Source of the DNA: Actinomycetes bacterium | GTDB taxonomy: Bacteria > Actinomycetota > Acidimicrobiia > Acidimicrobiales > Ilumatobacteraceae | NCBI GenBank assembly: GCA_027491335.1 | Contig: JAIXWJ010000002.1 | Span: 1-64,000 of the forward strand | Reading direction: 5' to 3' | Length of the DNA: 64,000 nucleotides | Shown here: one piece after another, positions 43,779 through 51,744 of the stretch | Layout of the letters: every line of letters starts with the position of its first letter | Numbering within the stretch: position 1 is the stretch's first letter | Program-made: the position numbers and the translations under genes | The notes under the pieces: generated by a model | Seen by the model: the letters and a program-made list of their open reading frames with translations, nothing else | Databases searched by the model: none | Told to the model about the DNA's origin: nothing

Positions 43779-44954
43779 TCAGGCCGTCCTCAGCCAGGCG
43801 ATCGGTTGCCGCGGAGTGATTCGCTCGCCGTCGACGGCGATGAAGGCCTGCAGGATTCCGGCGAAGGCGGAGCGCACCTCGGCATCGCCGACGGTTCCGA
43901 TGATCGTTCCGATCTCGATGATCGCTCCGGGCAGCAATTCCGGTCGGGGGCTGAAGATTCCGGCGGCGGGACTGACGACCAACCGTTCGACCGCGAACAG
44001 GTGCTCGCCTTCCAATTGTGCGGGCGAGGTGGGCGAGGAGCTGTTCACCCACTCGATGAATTTGTCGAGATCGTCCGGAGTGGCGATGGAAATCGTGCGT
44101 GCACCGTCGATGGTCCTCTTGGCCATCCCGGTGAGCACCCCTCCGGGTCCGAGCTCGGCGAAGCTGGTGACACCCAGTTCCGACAGGCTGGTCAGACATT
44201 GACGCCAGCGCACCGGGCTCGAGAGTTGTGCCGAGAGCAGGCTGGCCCATTCGTCGCCTCGATCATGGGCGGCGGCGTCGACGTTGGAGATGACCGGCAC
44301 GTCGGTGTCACGGGGATTTGCGGCGGCGATCGCCTGACGCAGATGATCCCGCGCCGGAGCCATGAACGGAGTGTGGAAGGCCCCCGACACCGGCAAAGGC
44401 ATGGCCTTTTTCGCCCCCAACTCCTTGGCGATCTCGATCGCCTTGGCCACACCGTCGGGTGAGCCGGCGATGACGATCTGTCCGGGAGCGTTGAAGTTCG
44501 CCACCCACACGTCGGAGTCGGCTCGGCGACAGGCGACCTCCACCAACTCGTCATCGAGTCCGAGAATCGCCGACATCGTGCCCGGATTGGATGTTCCCGC
44601 CACGTGCATGGCATCGGCGCGTTCGCACACCAGCCGAACCCCATCGTCGAAACCGAGGGCACCGGTGGCGGTGAGGGCCGTGTACTCGCCAAGGCTGTGG
44701 CCGGCACAGAAACTCGGCTCCACTCCGAGCCGTTCCACCGCGTCCAGGACCATCAGGCTGGACACGAAGGTGGTGAGTTGGGCGTTTCGGGTGTCCTTCA
44801 ATTCATCGGCATCGGCGTCGAGGAGCAATCGCGCGACGTCGCGTCCGGCGACTTCGCTGGCCTCGGACACCAGTTCCCACGAATCGTGGTCGGCCCACGG
44901 ACGACCCATTCCGGGCCGTTGCGAGCCCTGACCGGGGAAAGTGAATGCGAGCAC
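43779..44954 (-). CDS. fabD: Malonyl-CoA:ACP transacylase with C-terminal lipoyl-like domain
   Basis: The N-terminal ~310 residues are FabD: FPGQGSQ at 6-12, the nucleophile in GHSLGEY (Ser87), the catalytic His in SGAFHTPFM, and GPGGVLTGM. The last 66 residues (326-391) are an added module that resembles a biotinyl/lipoyl hammerhead (VVSPAAGIFSP, then IIEIGTIIGTV, AFAGILQAF, GERITPRQPIAWL) but lack the MKM lysine. FabD proteins are normally about 310 aa. GTG 44954 lies seven bases after TAAGTT (minus strand). It is the first gene of the fab operon. Confidence 0.92.
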   Translation of the reverse strand: MLAFTFPGQGSQRPGMGRPWADHDSWELVSEASEVAGRDVARLLLDADADELKDTRNAQLTTFVSSLMVLDAVERLGVEPSFCAGHSLGEYTALTATGALGFDDGVRLVCERADAMHVAGTSNPGTMSAILGLDDELVEVACRRADSDVWVANFNAPGQIVIAGSPDGVAKAIEIAKELGAKKAMPLPVSGAFHTPFMAPARDHLRQAIAAANPRDTDVPVISNVDAAAHDRGDEWASLLSAQLSSPVRWRQCLTSLSELGVTSFAELGPGGVLTGMAKRTIDGARTISIATPDDLDKFIEWVNSSSPTSPAQLEGEHLFAVERLVVSPAAGIFSPRPELLPGAIIEIGTIIGTVGDAEVRSAFAGILQAFIAVDGERITPRQPIAWLRTA

Positions 44955-45048
44955 AGCGGAGAACTTAGACCTTCGTCGACCGCCGATCGCGTCTCATGTG
45001 ACGTCGACCGGGTGGACGCGCGAGAGCATCGGGTAGCGTGTCGGGCAC

Positions 45049-45121
45049 GCCCCGGTAGCCCAACGGCAGAGGCAGCGGCTTCAAACTCCGTACGGTGTGG
45101 GTTCGAATCCCACCCGGGGCA
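45049..45121 (+). tRNA. Class I-shaped tRNA with CAA anticodon (Leu-type), unusual
   Basis: A 7-bp acceptor stem (GCCCCGG / CCGGGGC), a 3-bp D stem, a 5-bp T arm (GTGGG, TTCGAAT, CCCAC) and discriminator A form a clear tRNA. No CCA is encoded. The anticodon loop TTCAAAC gives CAA at 45082-45084, but its stem has a C.U mismatch next to the loop and a G.U pair. The variable loop is only five bases, whereas bacterial tRNA-Leu has a long variable arm. A UCA reading with a shifted loop is possible but pairs worse. It may be a divergent or degenerate tRNA. Confidence 0.7.
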
Positions 45122-45151
45122 CAACATTCTCTTTTTCCGTACACTGCCGAC

Positions 45152-45436
45152 ATGGGTCGGCGTCTGATCGAACGTCGTCTGCGAGACGTCGGAGCTCGAT
45201 TACGAACGTTGCGAGCGTCGCTCGCGGTGGCCGAGGAGCAACTCGAGCATCTCGCCGCCGAGGCCGAGGACAAAGGTCTGAAAGCACTGGTCTCGGAGAC
45301 ACCCGGAGCCGACCTCGAGTATCGGGAGGCGCGCCGCCACGCCGACGCCATGGTGCGACATCGAGACGCGGTGAAGGCGTCGATCTCGGAACTGGAAGCC
45401 CGTCAGGATCAACTGCTGGACCAACTGGGTTCCTGA
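45152..45436 (+). CDS. Coiled-coil protein of unknown function
   Basis: The 94-aa highly charged protein is almost entirely helical, with heptad-like spacing from about residue 5 to 90 (for example LRTLRASLAVAEEQLEHLAAEAED). It has no membrane segment or recognised domain. TACACT ends six bases before ATG 45152, so it is likely a leaderless gene. It lies between the tRNA and pdtaR. Confidence 0.7.
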   Translation: MGRRLIERRLRDVGARLRTLRASLAVAEEQLEHLAAEAEDKGLKALVSETPGADLEYREARRHADAMVRHRDAVKASISELEARQDQLLDQLGS

Positions 45437-45510
45437 TCGGGTCGGCGAATCGTCGGGGGTTCGACGGTCACGATCGATGGGCGAGTGCGTCGGGATGGTT
45501 GAATGTCGGC

Positions 45511-46089
45511 GTGAGCGTTCGTGTGGTCATCGCCGAGGACGAGGCAATCATTCGCCTCGACCTGAAAGAGACCCTCGAAGAGGAGGGCTACACGGTCATC
45601 GGCGAAACGGGTCGCGGAGATCAGGCACTCGAACTGGTCCGATCGCTGCAGCCCGACTTGGCGATTCTGGACGTGAAGATGCCCGGGATGGACGGCCTCG
45701 AAGTGGCCAAGGTCATCGGCGACGAACGTATCTGCGGAGTCCTCGTGTTGACCGCGTTCAGTCAACGAGAGATCATCGAGCAGGCACGCGACGCGGGTGC
45801 GCTCGCCTATCTCGTCAAGCCGTATCAGAAGAGCGATCTCATCCCGGCGATCGAGGTGGCGATCGGGCGTTTCCGTGAACTGCAGGCGTTGTCGGGCCAT
45901 GTCGACGCTCTCGGGGAGCAATTGGAGGCCCGCAAGTTGATCGATCGGGCCAAGGGTCGCCTCATCGACGAATTCGCCATGAAAGAGCAGGACGCTTTCT
46001 CCTTCATCCAGCGGACCGCGATGAAGGAGCGCTCCAAGATGCGCGAGGTCGCCGAGCGAATCATCTCCGGCGAACTTCGGCCGTCCTGA
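45511..46089 (+). CDS. pdtaR: ANTAR-type response regulator, PdtaR-like
   Basis: The 192-aa regulator has a receiver domain (IAEDEAIIRLD acidic pair, phospho-acceptor in AILDVKMPGMDG, Lys in VKPYQ) and a C-terminal ANTAR RNA-binding domain (LIDRAKGRLIDEF, then AFSFIQRTAMKERSKMREVAERI). PdtaR-type proteins control transcription antitermination on RNA hairpins. GTG 45511 is six bases after TTGAAT. The gene lies just upstream of polA, as in mycobacteria. No cognate histidine kinase is adjacent. Confidence 0.92.
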   Translation: MSVRVVIAEDEAIIRLDLKETLEEEGYTVIGETGRGDQALELVRSLQPDLAILDVKMPGMDGLEVAKVIGDERICGVLVLTAFSQREIIEQARDAGALAYLVKPYQKSDLIPAIEVAIGRFRELQALSGHVDALGEQLEARKLIDRAKGRLIDEFAMKEQDAFSFIQRTAMKERSKMREVAERIISGELRPS

Positions 46090-46141
46090 CCGTCGGGACC
46101 GGAGCACTTCGCGTGTCGCACCTTCGTGCGAAGATCGTCCC

Positions 46142-48841
46142 ATGACCGACAACGATCGGACCCTGCTCGTCCTCGACGGAAACTCGCTCACCTATCGAGC
46201 CTTCTTCGGCATTCCAGCCGACATGGTGACCGCATCAGGTCAGGTGACCAACGCGGTCTTCGGTTTCACGTCGATGTTGCTCACGGTGCTGAAGGATCGT
46301 CGGCCCGATGGCGTCGTGGTGGCCTTCGACCGCCCCGAGCCAACGTTCCGGCACGTCGCCGAACCTTCGTACAAGGCGCAGCGCGAGGAGACCCCCGACA
46401 TCCTTCGTCAGCAGATGGGAATCGTGAAGGAAGTCCTGGCGGCACTCGGTATCACCACCATCGAATGTGTCGGGTTCGAAGCCGACGATGTCATCGCCAC
46501 CGTCGCCGATCGCGCCGTCGAGGGCGGGTACAAGGTCATCATCGTCACGGGAGACCGCGACAGTTACCAGTTGGTTCGTGATCCCGGCGTTCGGGTTCTC
46601 TACAACAAACGCGGCGTCACCGATTACGCGCTCTACGACGAGGCGGGAATTCTCGACAAGACGGGCGTGCGCCCGGACCAGTATCCGGCGTACGCCGCTC
46701 TTCGCGGTGATCCCAGCGACAACCTGCCCGGTGTTCCCGGGGTGGGCGAGAAGACCGCGGCCAAGCTGATCACGCAATACGGAGACCTCGACGGAATCTT
46801 CGCGCACGTGTCGGAGCAGACGCCGAAACTTCAGGCGGCGTTGCGCGACAACGAAGGCGTCGCCCGCAAGAACCTCGAACTGATGGTGTTGCGCCACGAC
46901 GCACCCATCGAATTCGAACTCGAACACGTGGCCATCACGCCGGACATGCCCAAGGTCGTCGAACTGTTTCGGGCCCTCGAATTCCGAACGATGGGTCAAC
47001 GTCTCGCCGAAGTTCTCGGCCTCTTGGGAGGGGCTGGCGCCGAGTTCACATCCGGTGCCGACTCCCTCGAACTGGGCGTTTCGACCGAACGGCGGGTTTT
47101 GTCCGCCGAGGTCTCCGGATCGTCGGTGGCGGAATCATTGGCGAAGTTGAATGGGCTCGCCGAGGTGGCCGTGGCCGGACATTGGTCGGGTCAGCCCGGA
47201 CGTTCCACCCTGACGGGCATCGCGGTCGTCGTCGATCGGGACTCTTGCGAGGTGGCATGGCTCGACCACCGCGCATTGGTCGAGGGTCACGTGCGCGAAT
47301 GGTTGTCGTCGGTGGCGCTGGTGGGACACGATGCGAAAAGCTTGATGCGGTCGCTCCTCGACATGGGCATCGATCTGAAGGGACTGCGTCTCGACACCGC
47401 CATCGCCGCGTACCTGATCGACCCCGCCAAGAACGATTACTCGGTGGCGGATCTGTTGAATCGATACACCGATCTGGAATTCGGGACCGACACGAGTGCG
47501 CAGGGCGAGCTCGACCTCGACGGAACGGCGCTGTCCGAAGCGTCCGAGGCCGGCCGAAACGCGCTCGGGATCTCCCATCTGGTCGCACCTTTGCGAGAGG
47601 CTCTGGAAGCGCAAGCGATGACGTCGTTGCACGACGACATCGAGAACCCGCTCGTGCGAATTCTGGCGCGGATGGAGCATGTCGGCATCGCGGTGGATCG
47701 CGAGGCACTGAGGCGCATCTCCGATCGGCTCACGATCGAGACCAAAGAATTGGGGGAGGCCCTTCAGCGCATCGCGGGCAGTTCCTTCAATCCGAATTCA
47801 CCGTCGCAACTCGGTCGGATCCTGTTCGACGAGAAGGGCCTCACGCCGCCGAAGAAGACCAAAACCGGGTATTCCACGGACGCGGCCACGCTGGAGAAAC
47901 TGCGTGACGAGTGGCCCGAGTTCATCGATCCCTTGATGCGTTTCCGCGAGGTCGACAAGTTGCGGGGCACCTACGGGGAAGGGCTCTTGGCCGAGGTCGC
48001 GTCCGACGGACGCATCCACGCGACCTTCAACCAAACCGTGGCTCGAACCGGACGCCTCTCGAGTGATCGCCCGAATCTGCACAACATCCCGGTGCGAACC
48101 GACGAGGGTCGGGTGTTCCGAACGGCATTCGTTCCCCGAGCCGGTTCTCGATTGCTGGTCGCCGATTACAACCAGATCGAACTTCGATGCATCGCACATC
48201 TCGCCGATGATCCCGGATTGATCGCGGCCTTTCGCGAAGGGCGCGACGTGCACAATGCGACGGCGGCGCGCGTGTTCGGCGTGGACGTGGATCAGGTCAG
48301 CCACGAGCAACGTTCGCGGGCGAAGATGGTTTCGTACGGTCTCGCGTACGGCATGGAGGCCTACGGACTGGGGCAGCGACTCGCCATCAGCACGGGTGAG
48401 GCCGCCGAGATCCTCGATGCGTATTTCGCCGCTTTTCCCAACGTGCACGACTACATGGAGCGAACCGTGGCCGAAACCAAGACGCGCGGCTACACGTTGA
48501 CGATGTTCGGGCGCCGACGTCGCATTCCCGAACTGGAGAATTCGAATTTCCGGATCCGACAGATGGGTGAACGCCAGGCCATGAACGCTGGCATCCAGGG
48601 CCTGGCGGCCGACATCTTCAAGATCGCTCTCATCGGAATCGACCGTGCGTTGGAGTCGGAAAACCTGCAGTCGCGTCTCGTGCTTCAGGTCCACGACGAG
48701 GTGATCGTCGAGGCGCCCGATTCCGAAGTCGAGCGGGTCGAGTCCTTGGTTCTCGGCATCATGCAAGGTGCCGTCGAACTGAAAGTGCCCCTCGCGGTGA
48801 ACTCGGCGTGGGGTCTGTCGTGGGCGGACGCCAAGGGTTGA
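46142..48841 (+). CDS. polA: DNA polymerase I
   Basis: The 899-aa enzyme has an N-terminal 5' nuclease domain (YRAFFGIP, EADDVIATVA, TGDRDSYQL, DNLPGVPGVGEKTA), a middle domain at the 3'-5' exonuclease position lacking the acidic D-x-E motif, and a polymerase domain (TGRLSSDRPNLHNIP, VADYNQIELR, AKMVSYGLAYGM, VLQVHDEVIVE). Proofreading is therefore probably absent. The O-helix has Tyr732 where E. coli has Phe762. ATG 46142 follows GAAGAT at six bases. Confidence 0.97.
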   Translation: MTDNDRTLLVLDGNSLTYRAFFGIPADMVTASGQVTNAVFGFTSMLLTVLKDRRPDGVVVAFDRPEPTFRHVAEPSYKAQREETPDILRQQMGIVKEVLAALGITTIECVGFEADDVIATVADRAVEGGYKVIIVTGDRDSYQLVRDPGVRVLYNKRGVTDYALYDEAGILDKTGVRPDQYPAYAALRGDPSDNLPGVPGVGEKTAAKLITQYGDLDGIFAHVSEQTPKLQAALRDNEGVARKNLELMVLRHDAPIEFELEHVAITPDMPKVVELFRALEFRTMGQRLAEVLGLLGGAGAEFTSGADSLELGVSTERRVLSAEVSGSSVAESLAKLNGLAEVAVAGHWSGQPGRSTLTGIAVVVDRDSCEVAWLDHRALVEGHVREWLSSVALVGHDAKSLMRSLLDMGIDLKGLRLDTAIAAYLIDPAKNDYSVADLLNRYTDLEFGTDTSAQGELDLDGTALSEASEAGRNALGISHLVAPLREALEAQAMTSLHDDIENPLVRILARMEHVGIAVDREALRRISDRLTIETKELGEALQRIAGSSFNPNSPSQLGRILFDEKGLTPPKKTKTGYSTDAATLEKLRDEWPEFIDPLMRFREVDKLRGTYGEGLLAEVASDGRIHATFNQTVARTGRLSSDRPNLHNIPVRTDEGRVFRTAFVPRAGSRLLVADYNQIELRCIAHLADDPGLIAAFREGRDVHNATAARVFGVDVDQVSHEQRSRAKMVSYGLAYGMEAYGLGQRLAISTGEAAEILDAYFAAFPNVHDYMERTVAETKTRGYTLTMFGRRRRIPELENSNFRIRQMGERQAMNAGIQGLAADIFKIALIGIDRALESENLQSRLVLQVHDEVIVEAPDSEVERVESLVLGIMQGAVELKVPLAVNSAWGLSWADAKG

Positions 48842-48852
48842 CCGAGGACCCC

Positions 48853-49602
48853 ATGCCCGACGCCCCCGATACGACCGAACCGGTGGACACGCATTGGTTC
48901 GAGGCCTTGGCCCGTCACATGGGCGGCGCCTATCTGCGCTATTCCTTCACCAAAGGGACCGCGCAGGAGATCGACCATTTGATGACGGCACTCGACCTGC
49001 GTCCCGGTATGCGGGTCCTCGACGTCGGTTGTGGTCCCGGTCGTCATTCGCGGGAGTTGGCGCGCCGAGGTGTCCACGCGCACGGAGTCGACGTGAGTGC
49101 CGACTTCGTCGACCTGGCCCGTACCGATGCGCCCTTCGGGGCCACGTTCGAGCGCTGGGACGCCCGTGAACTGGCGAATGCGCACCACCTACATGGTGCT
49201 TTCGATGCCGTGATCTGTCTGTGCCAGGGTGCCTTCGGTCTGAACCTGGACGACCATCAGGACCGTCGGGTGATGGCCGGGATCGCGACATGCCTTCGAC
49301 CGGGTGGCCGATTGGCGCTGAGCGCTTTCAATGCGTTCTTCGTGGTGAAGCACCACGTCGAAGCCACCTTCGACCCGGCCACCGGGGTGTCGGTGGAGGA
49401 GACCGTCGTCCGCAACGGGTCGGGCGAGGGCAAAGACGTGCTGTTGTGGACCGGGTGCTACACCCCGCGCGAGTTGCGCCTACTACTCGGCTCCGAAGGA
49501 TTCGGGGTCGAGAGCATCTCCTCGGTGGAGCCGGGGGCGTACGGCGACGCCCCGCCGTCCGTGGACAGCCCCGAGTTCCTGGTGATCGCCCGACGGGTCT
49601 GA
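48853..49602 (+). CDS. Class I SAM-dependent methyltransferase
   Basis: The 249-aa protein has the SAM-binding motif VLDVGCGPGRHSRELARRG, an acidic residue in GVDVSADFVDLAR, and the post-motif LRPGGRLALSAFN. The substrate is unknown. ATG 48853 has GAGGA five bases upstream and lies 11 bases after the polA stop; TTG 48838, which overlaps that stop, is an alternative. Its position between polA and rpsA suggests cotranscription with polA. Confidence 0.85.
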   Translation: MPDAPDTTEPVDTHWFEALARHMGGAYLRYSFTKGTAQEIDHLMTALDLRPGMRVLDVGCGPGRHSRELARRGVHAHGVDVSADFVDLARTDAPFGATFERWDARELANAHHLHGAFDAVICLCQGAFGLNLDDHQDRRVMAGIATCLRPGGRLALSAFNAFFVVKHHVEATFDPATGVSVEETVVRNGSGEGKDVLLWTGCYTPRELRLLLGSEGFGVESISSVEPGAYGDAPPSVDSPEFLVIARRV

Positions 49603-49738
49603 GGTCGTGCGTCCCGTCCGAAGGGGTGCGCCGGAGGGAATCCCGGGCGAACGCTGGTAACTTTCAGTGGTTCGTCGGGCTCGTCCGGCGAGCGTGTCCC
49701 TGTCCCTCTAGTTACATAGTTCGAAAGCGATCAGTCCC

Positions 49739-51049
49739 TTGTCCGACACCATGACCCCCGCCTCGTCCGAATTCGCTCCCATGGGAACGGTCGACGCAGA
49801 CGGCAATTACACCCCCCGCAAGATCACCGAAAACGACCTGGCGGGAACCTTCGCCGACGCCATCGAAGGCACGATGACCAAGCTCGCCGACGGCGAAGTG
49901 GTTCGTGGAACCGTGGTGAAGATCGACAAGGACGAGGTTCTGGTCGACATCGGATACAAGAGCGAGGGTGTGATCCCCGGTCGCGAGTTGAGCATTCGCA
50001 ATGACGTCGACCCCGGCGAGATCGTGAAGTTGGGTGAAGAGGTCGAGGCTCTCGTTCTCACCATGGAGGACAAGGAAGGTCGCCTGATCCTCTCCAAGAA
50101 GCGCGCGCAGTACGAGCGCGCGTGGGGCACCATCGAGAAGAAGAAGGAAGCCGAGGAGATGGTCGAGGGTCTGGTCATCGAGGTGGTCAAGGGTGGCCTC
50201 ATCGTCGACATCGGACTGCGCGGATTCCTTCCGGCATCGTTGGTGGAACTGCGTCGTGTCCGCGACCTCCAGCCGTACGTGGGCAAGGTTCTGCAGGCCA
50301 AGATCATCGAACTCGACAAGAACCGCAACAACGTCGTGTTGTCGCGCCGCGCTTATCTGGAAGAGACCCAGAAGGAGGCCCGCGACGGTTTCCTCACCAA
50401 CCTCAAGGTCGGCGACGTCCGCGATGGTGTGGTGTCGAGCGTGGTGGCCTTCGGTGCGTTCGTCGACCTCGGCGGCATGGATGGACTCATCCACGTCAGC
50501 GAGTTGTCCTGGAACCACGTCGACCATCCGGGTTCGGAAGTCAAGATCGGTGACCCCGTCACGGTGAAGGTTCTCGACATCGACTACGAGCGTGAGCGCA
50601 TCAGCCTGTCGCGCAAGCAGACCCAGAAGGACCCGTGGGAGGTCTTCGCCTCCGGGCACGAGGTCGGTCAGCTGGTGTACGGCCGTGTCACCAAGTTGGT
50701 GCCGTTCGGTGGATTCGTTCAGGTCGGAGAGGGCATCGAGGGTCTCGTGCACATCAGCGAGATGAGCACCCAGCATGTCGAGGCCCCCGAGCAGGTCGTG
50801 GCCCCCGGTGAAGAATTGTGGGTCAAGATCATCGATCTGGATCTCGCGCGTCGTCGCATCAGCCTCTCGATCAAGCAGGCCGCCGAGGGTGGCGAACTGG
50901 CCGAGGAGTACCGCAAGCACTTCGAAGTGGACGAGCACGGCAACTGGACCGCGGGCGCCGACGATGCTTCGCGCGAGGCCACGTGGGCCGAGTACTACGG
51001 CGAGGGCGGCGAGGGTGCCCCCGAAGCCGAGGCGGCTCCCGAAGCCTGA
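49739..51049 (+). CDS. rpsA: 30S ribosomal protein S1
   Basis: The 436-aa protein has four S1 RNA-binding domains, beginning near residues 50 (GEVVRGTVVKIDKDEVLVDIG), 138, 223 and 308, each with the VxGxV and F/G-aromatic pattern. An acidic Ala/Glu tail follows. S1 helps initiate translation on structured mRNAs. TTG 49739 gives the longest frame and ATG 49751 the shorter; I cannot choose firmly. A CATAGT promoter element lies about 30 bases upstream. Confidence 0.95.
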   Translation: MSDTMTPASSEFAPMGTVDADGNYTPRKITENDLAGTFADAIEGTMTKLADGEVVRGTVVKIDKDEVLVDIGYKSEGVIPGRELSIRNDVDPGEIVKLGEEVEALVLTMEDKEGRLILSKKRAQYERAWGTIEKKKEAEEMVEGLVIEVVKGGLIVDIGLRGFLPASLVELRRVRDLQPYVGKVLQAKIIELDKNRNNVVLSRRAYLEETQKEARDGFLTNLKVGDVRDGVVSSVVAFGAFVDLGGMDGLIHVSELSWNHVDHPGSEVKIGDPVTVKVLDIDYERERISLSRKQTQKDPWEVFASGHEVGQLVYGRVTKLVPFGGFVQVGEGIEGLVHISEMSTQHVEAPEQVVAPGEELWVKIIDLDLARRRISLSIKQAAEGGELAEEYRKHFEVDEHGNWTAGADDASREATWAEYYGEGGEGAPEAEAAPEA

Positions 51050-51067
51050 TCTTCCGTTCGAAACCGC

Positions 51068-51086
51068 CGAACGCAGAATGCGTTCG
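51068..51086. terminator. Hairpin between convergent rpsA and response regulator
   Basis: CGAACGCA-GAA-TGCGTTCG is a perfect 8-bp hairpin 18 bases after the rpsA stop and 19 bases before the end of the converging regulator gene. It is a candidate bidirectional terminator with no T tract. Confidence 0.5.
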
Positions 51087-51105
51087 AACACTCGGATTCG
51101 AACAG

Positions 51106-51744
51106 TCAGTTGGTGTCGTCGATACGGACGACACCCATGCGTATGGCCTTCACCACCGCTTCGGTGCGATCGCGGGCGTCCAACTTCGCGTAAATGGCCG
51201 CGAGATGGTTCTTCACCGTCTTCTGGCTGATGAAGAGTCGCTGGGCCACCTCGGGGGTGGAGCATCCGGTGGCCACTTCGCGCAGCACTTCCAACTCTCG
51301 TTCCGTGAGGTCGTGATCGGGCATTTCGTCGACGACCGCCAGCATCGCCTCGGCGACCTTCGGCGACAATGTGACGTCGCCTCCGAGGATCTGATTCATC
51401 AGGTCGACGACATGGTCGATCGACGAGGACTTGTCGATGTATCCCACGGCACCGGCGTTGATGGCCTCGCGAATGGTTCGGGCGTCGGAGTGCATGGAGA
51501 GGACCAGAACACGCTGTCGTCCGTCGGCCCGCATGATCGATCGGGTGGCCGAGATGCCGTCCCCGCCGGGCATGGAGATGTCCATCAACACGAGATCGGG
51601 TCGCAGTTCGAGCGCGAGAGCGACCGAAGTCGGACCGTCGGAGGCTTCGGCCACGACCTCGAAATCGCAAGCCTCGAGATTTCGTCGCAAGGCCTCGCGA
51701 AGCAGTTGATGGTCGTCGACCAGCAAGATGCGTCGAGGAGTCAT
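51106..51744 (-). CDS. NarL/LuxR-family response regulator
   Basis: The 212-aa regulator has a receiver (LLVDDHQLLREAL, phospho-acceptor in LVLMDISMPGGDG, Lys in YIDKSSS) and a C-terminal LuxR helix-turn-helix (LTERELEVLREVATGCSTPEVAQRL, then ISQKTVKNHLAAIYAKL). It is the partner of the preceding kinase, with an ATGA overlap at 51741-51744. Its targets are not evident. Confidence 0.93.
   Translation of the reverse strand: MTPRRILLVDDHQLLREALRRNLEACDFEVVAEASDGPTSVALALELRPDLVLMDISMPGGDGISATRSIMRADGRQRVLVLSMHSDARTIREAINAGAVGYIDKSSSIDHVVDLMNQILGGDVTLSPKVAEAMLAVVDEMPDHDLTERELEVLREVATGCSTPEVAQRLFISQKTVKNHLAAIYAKLDARDRTEAVVKAIRMGVVRIDDTN

Noticed and set aside
45049-45121. Reading the tRNA as tRNA-Sec or an opal suppressor (UCA)
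   Set aside because: The acceptor arm is 7 bp and the variable loop 5 bases, unlike tRNA-Sec, and the shifted anticodon stem pairs poorly.
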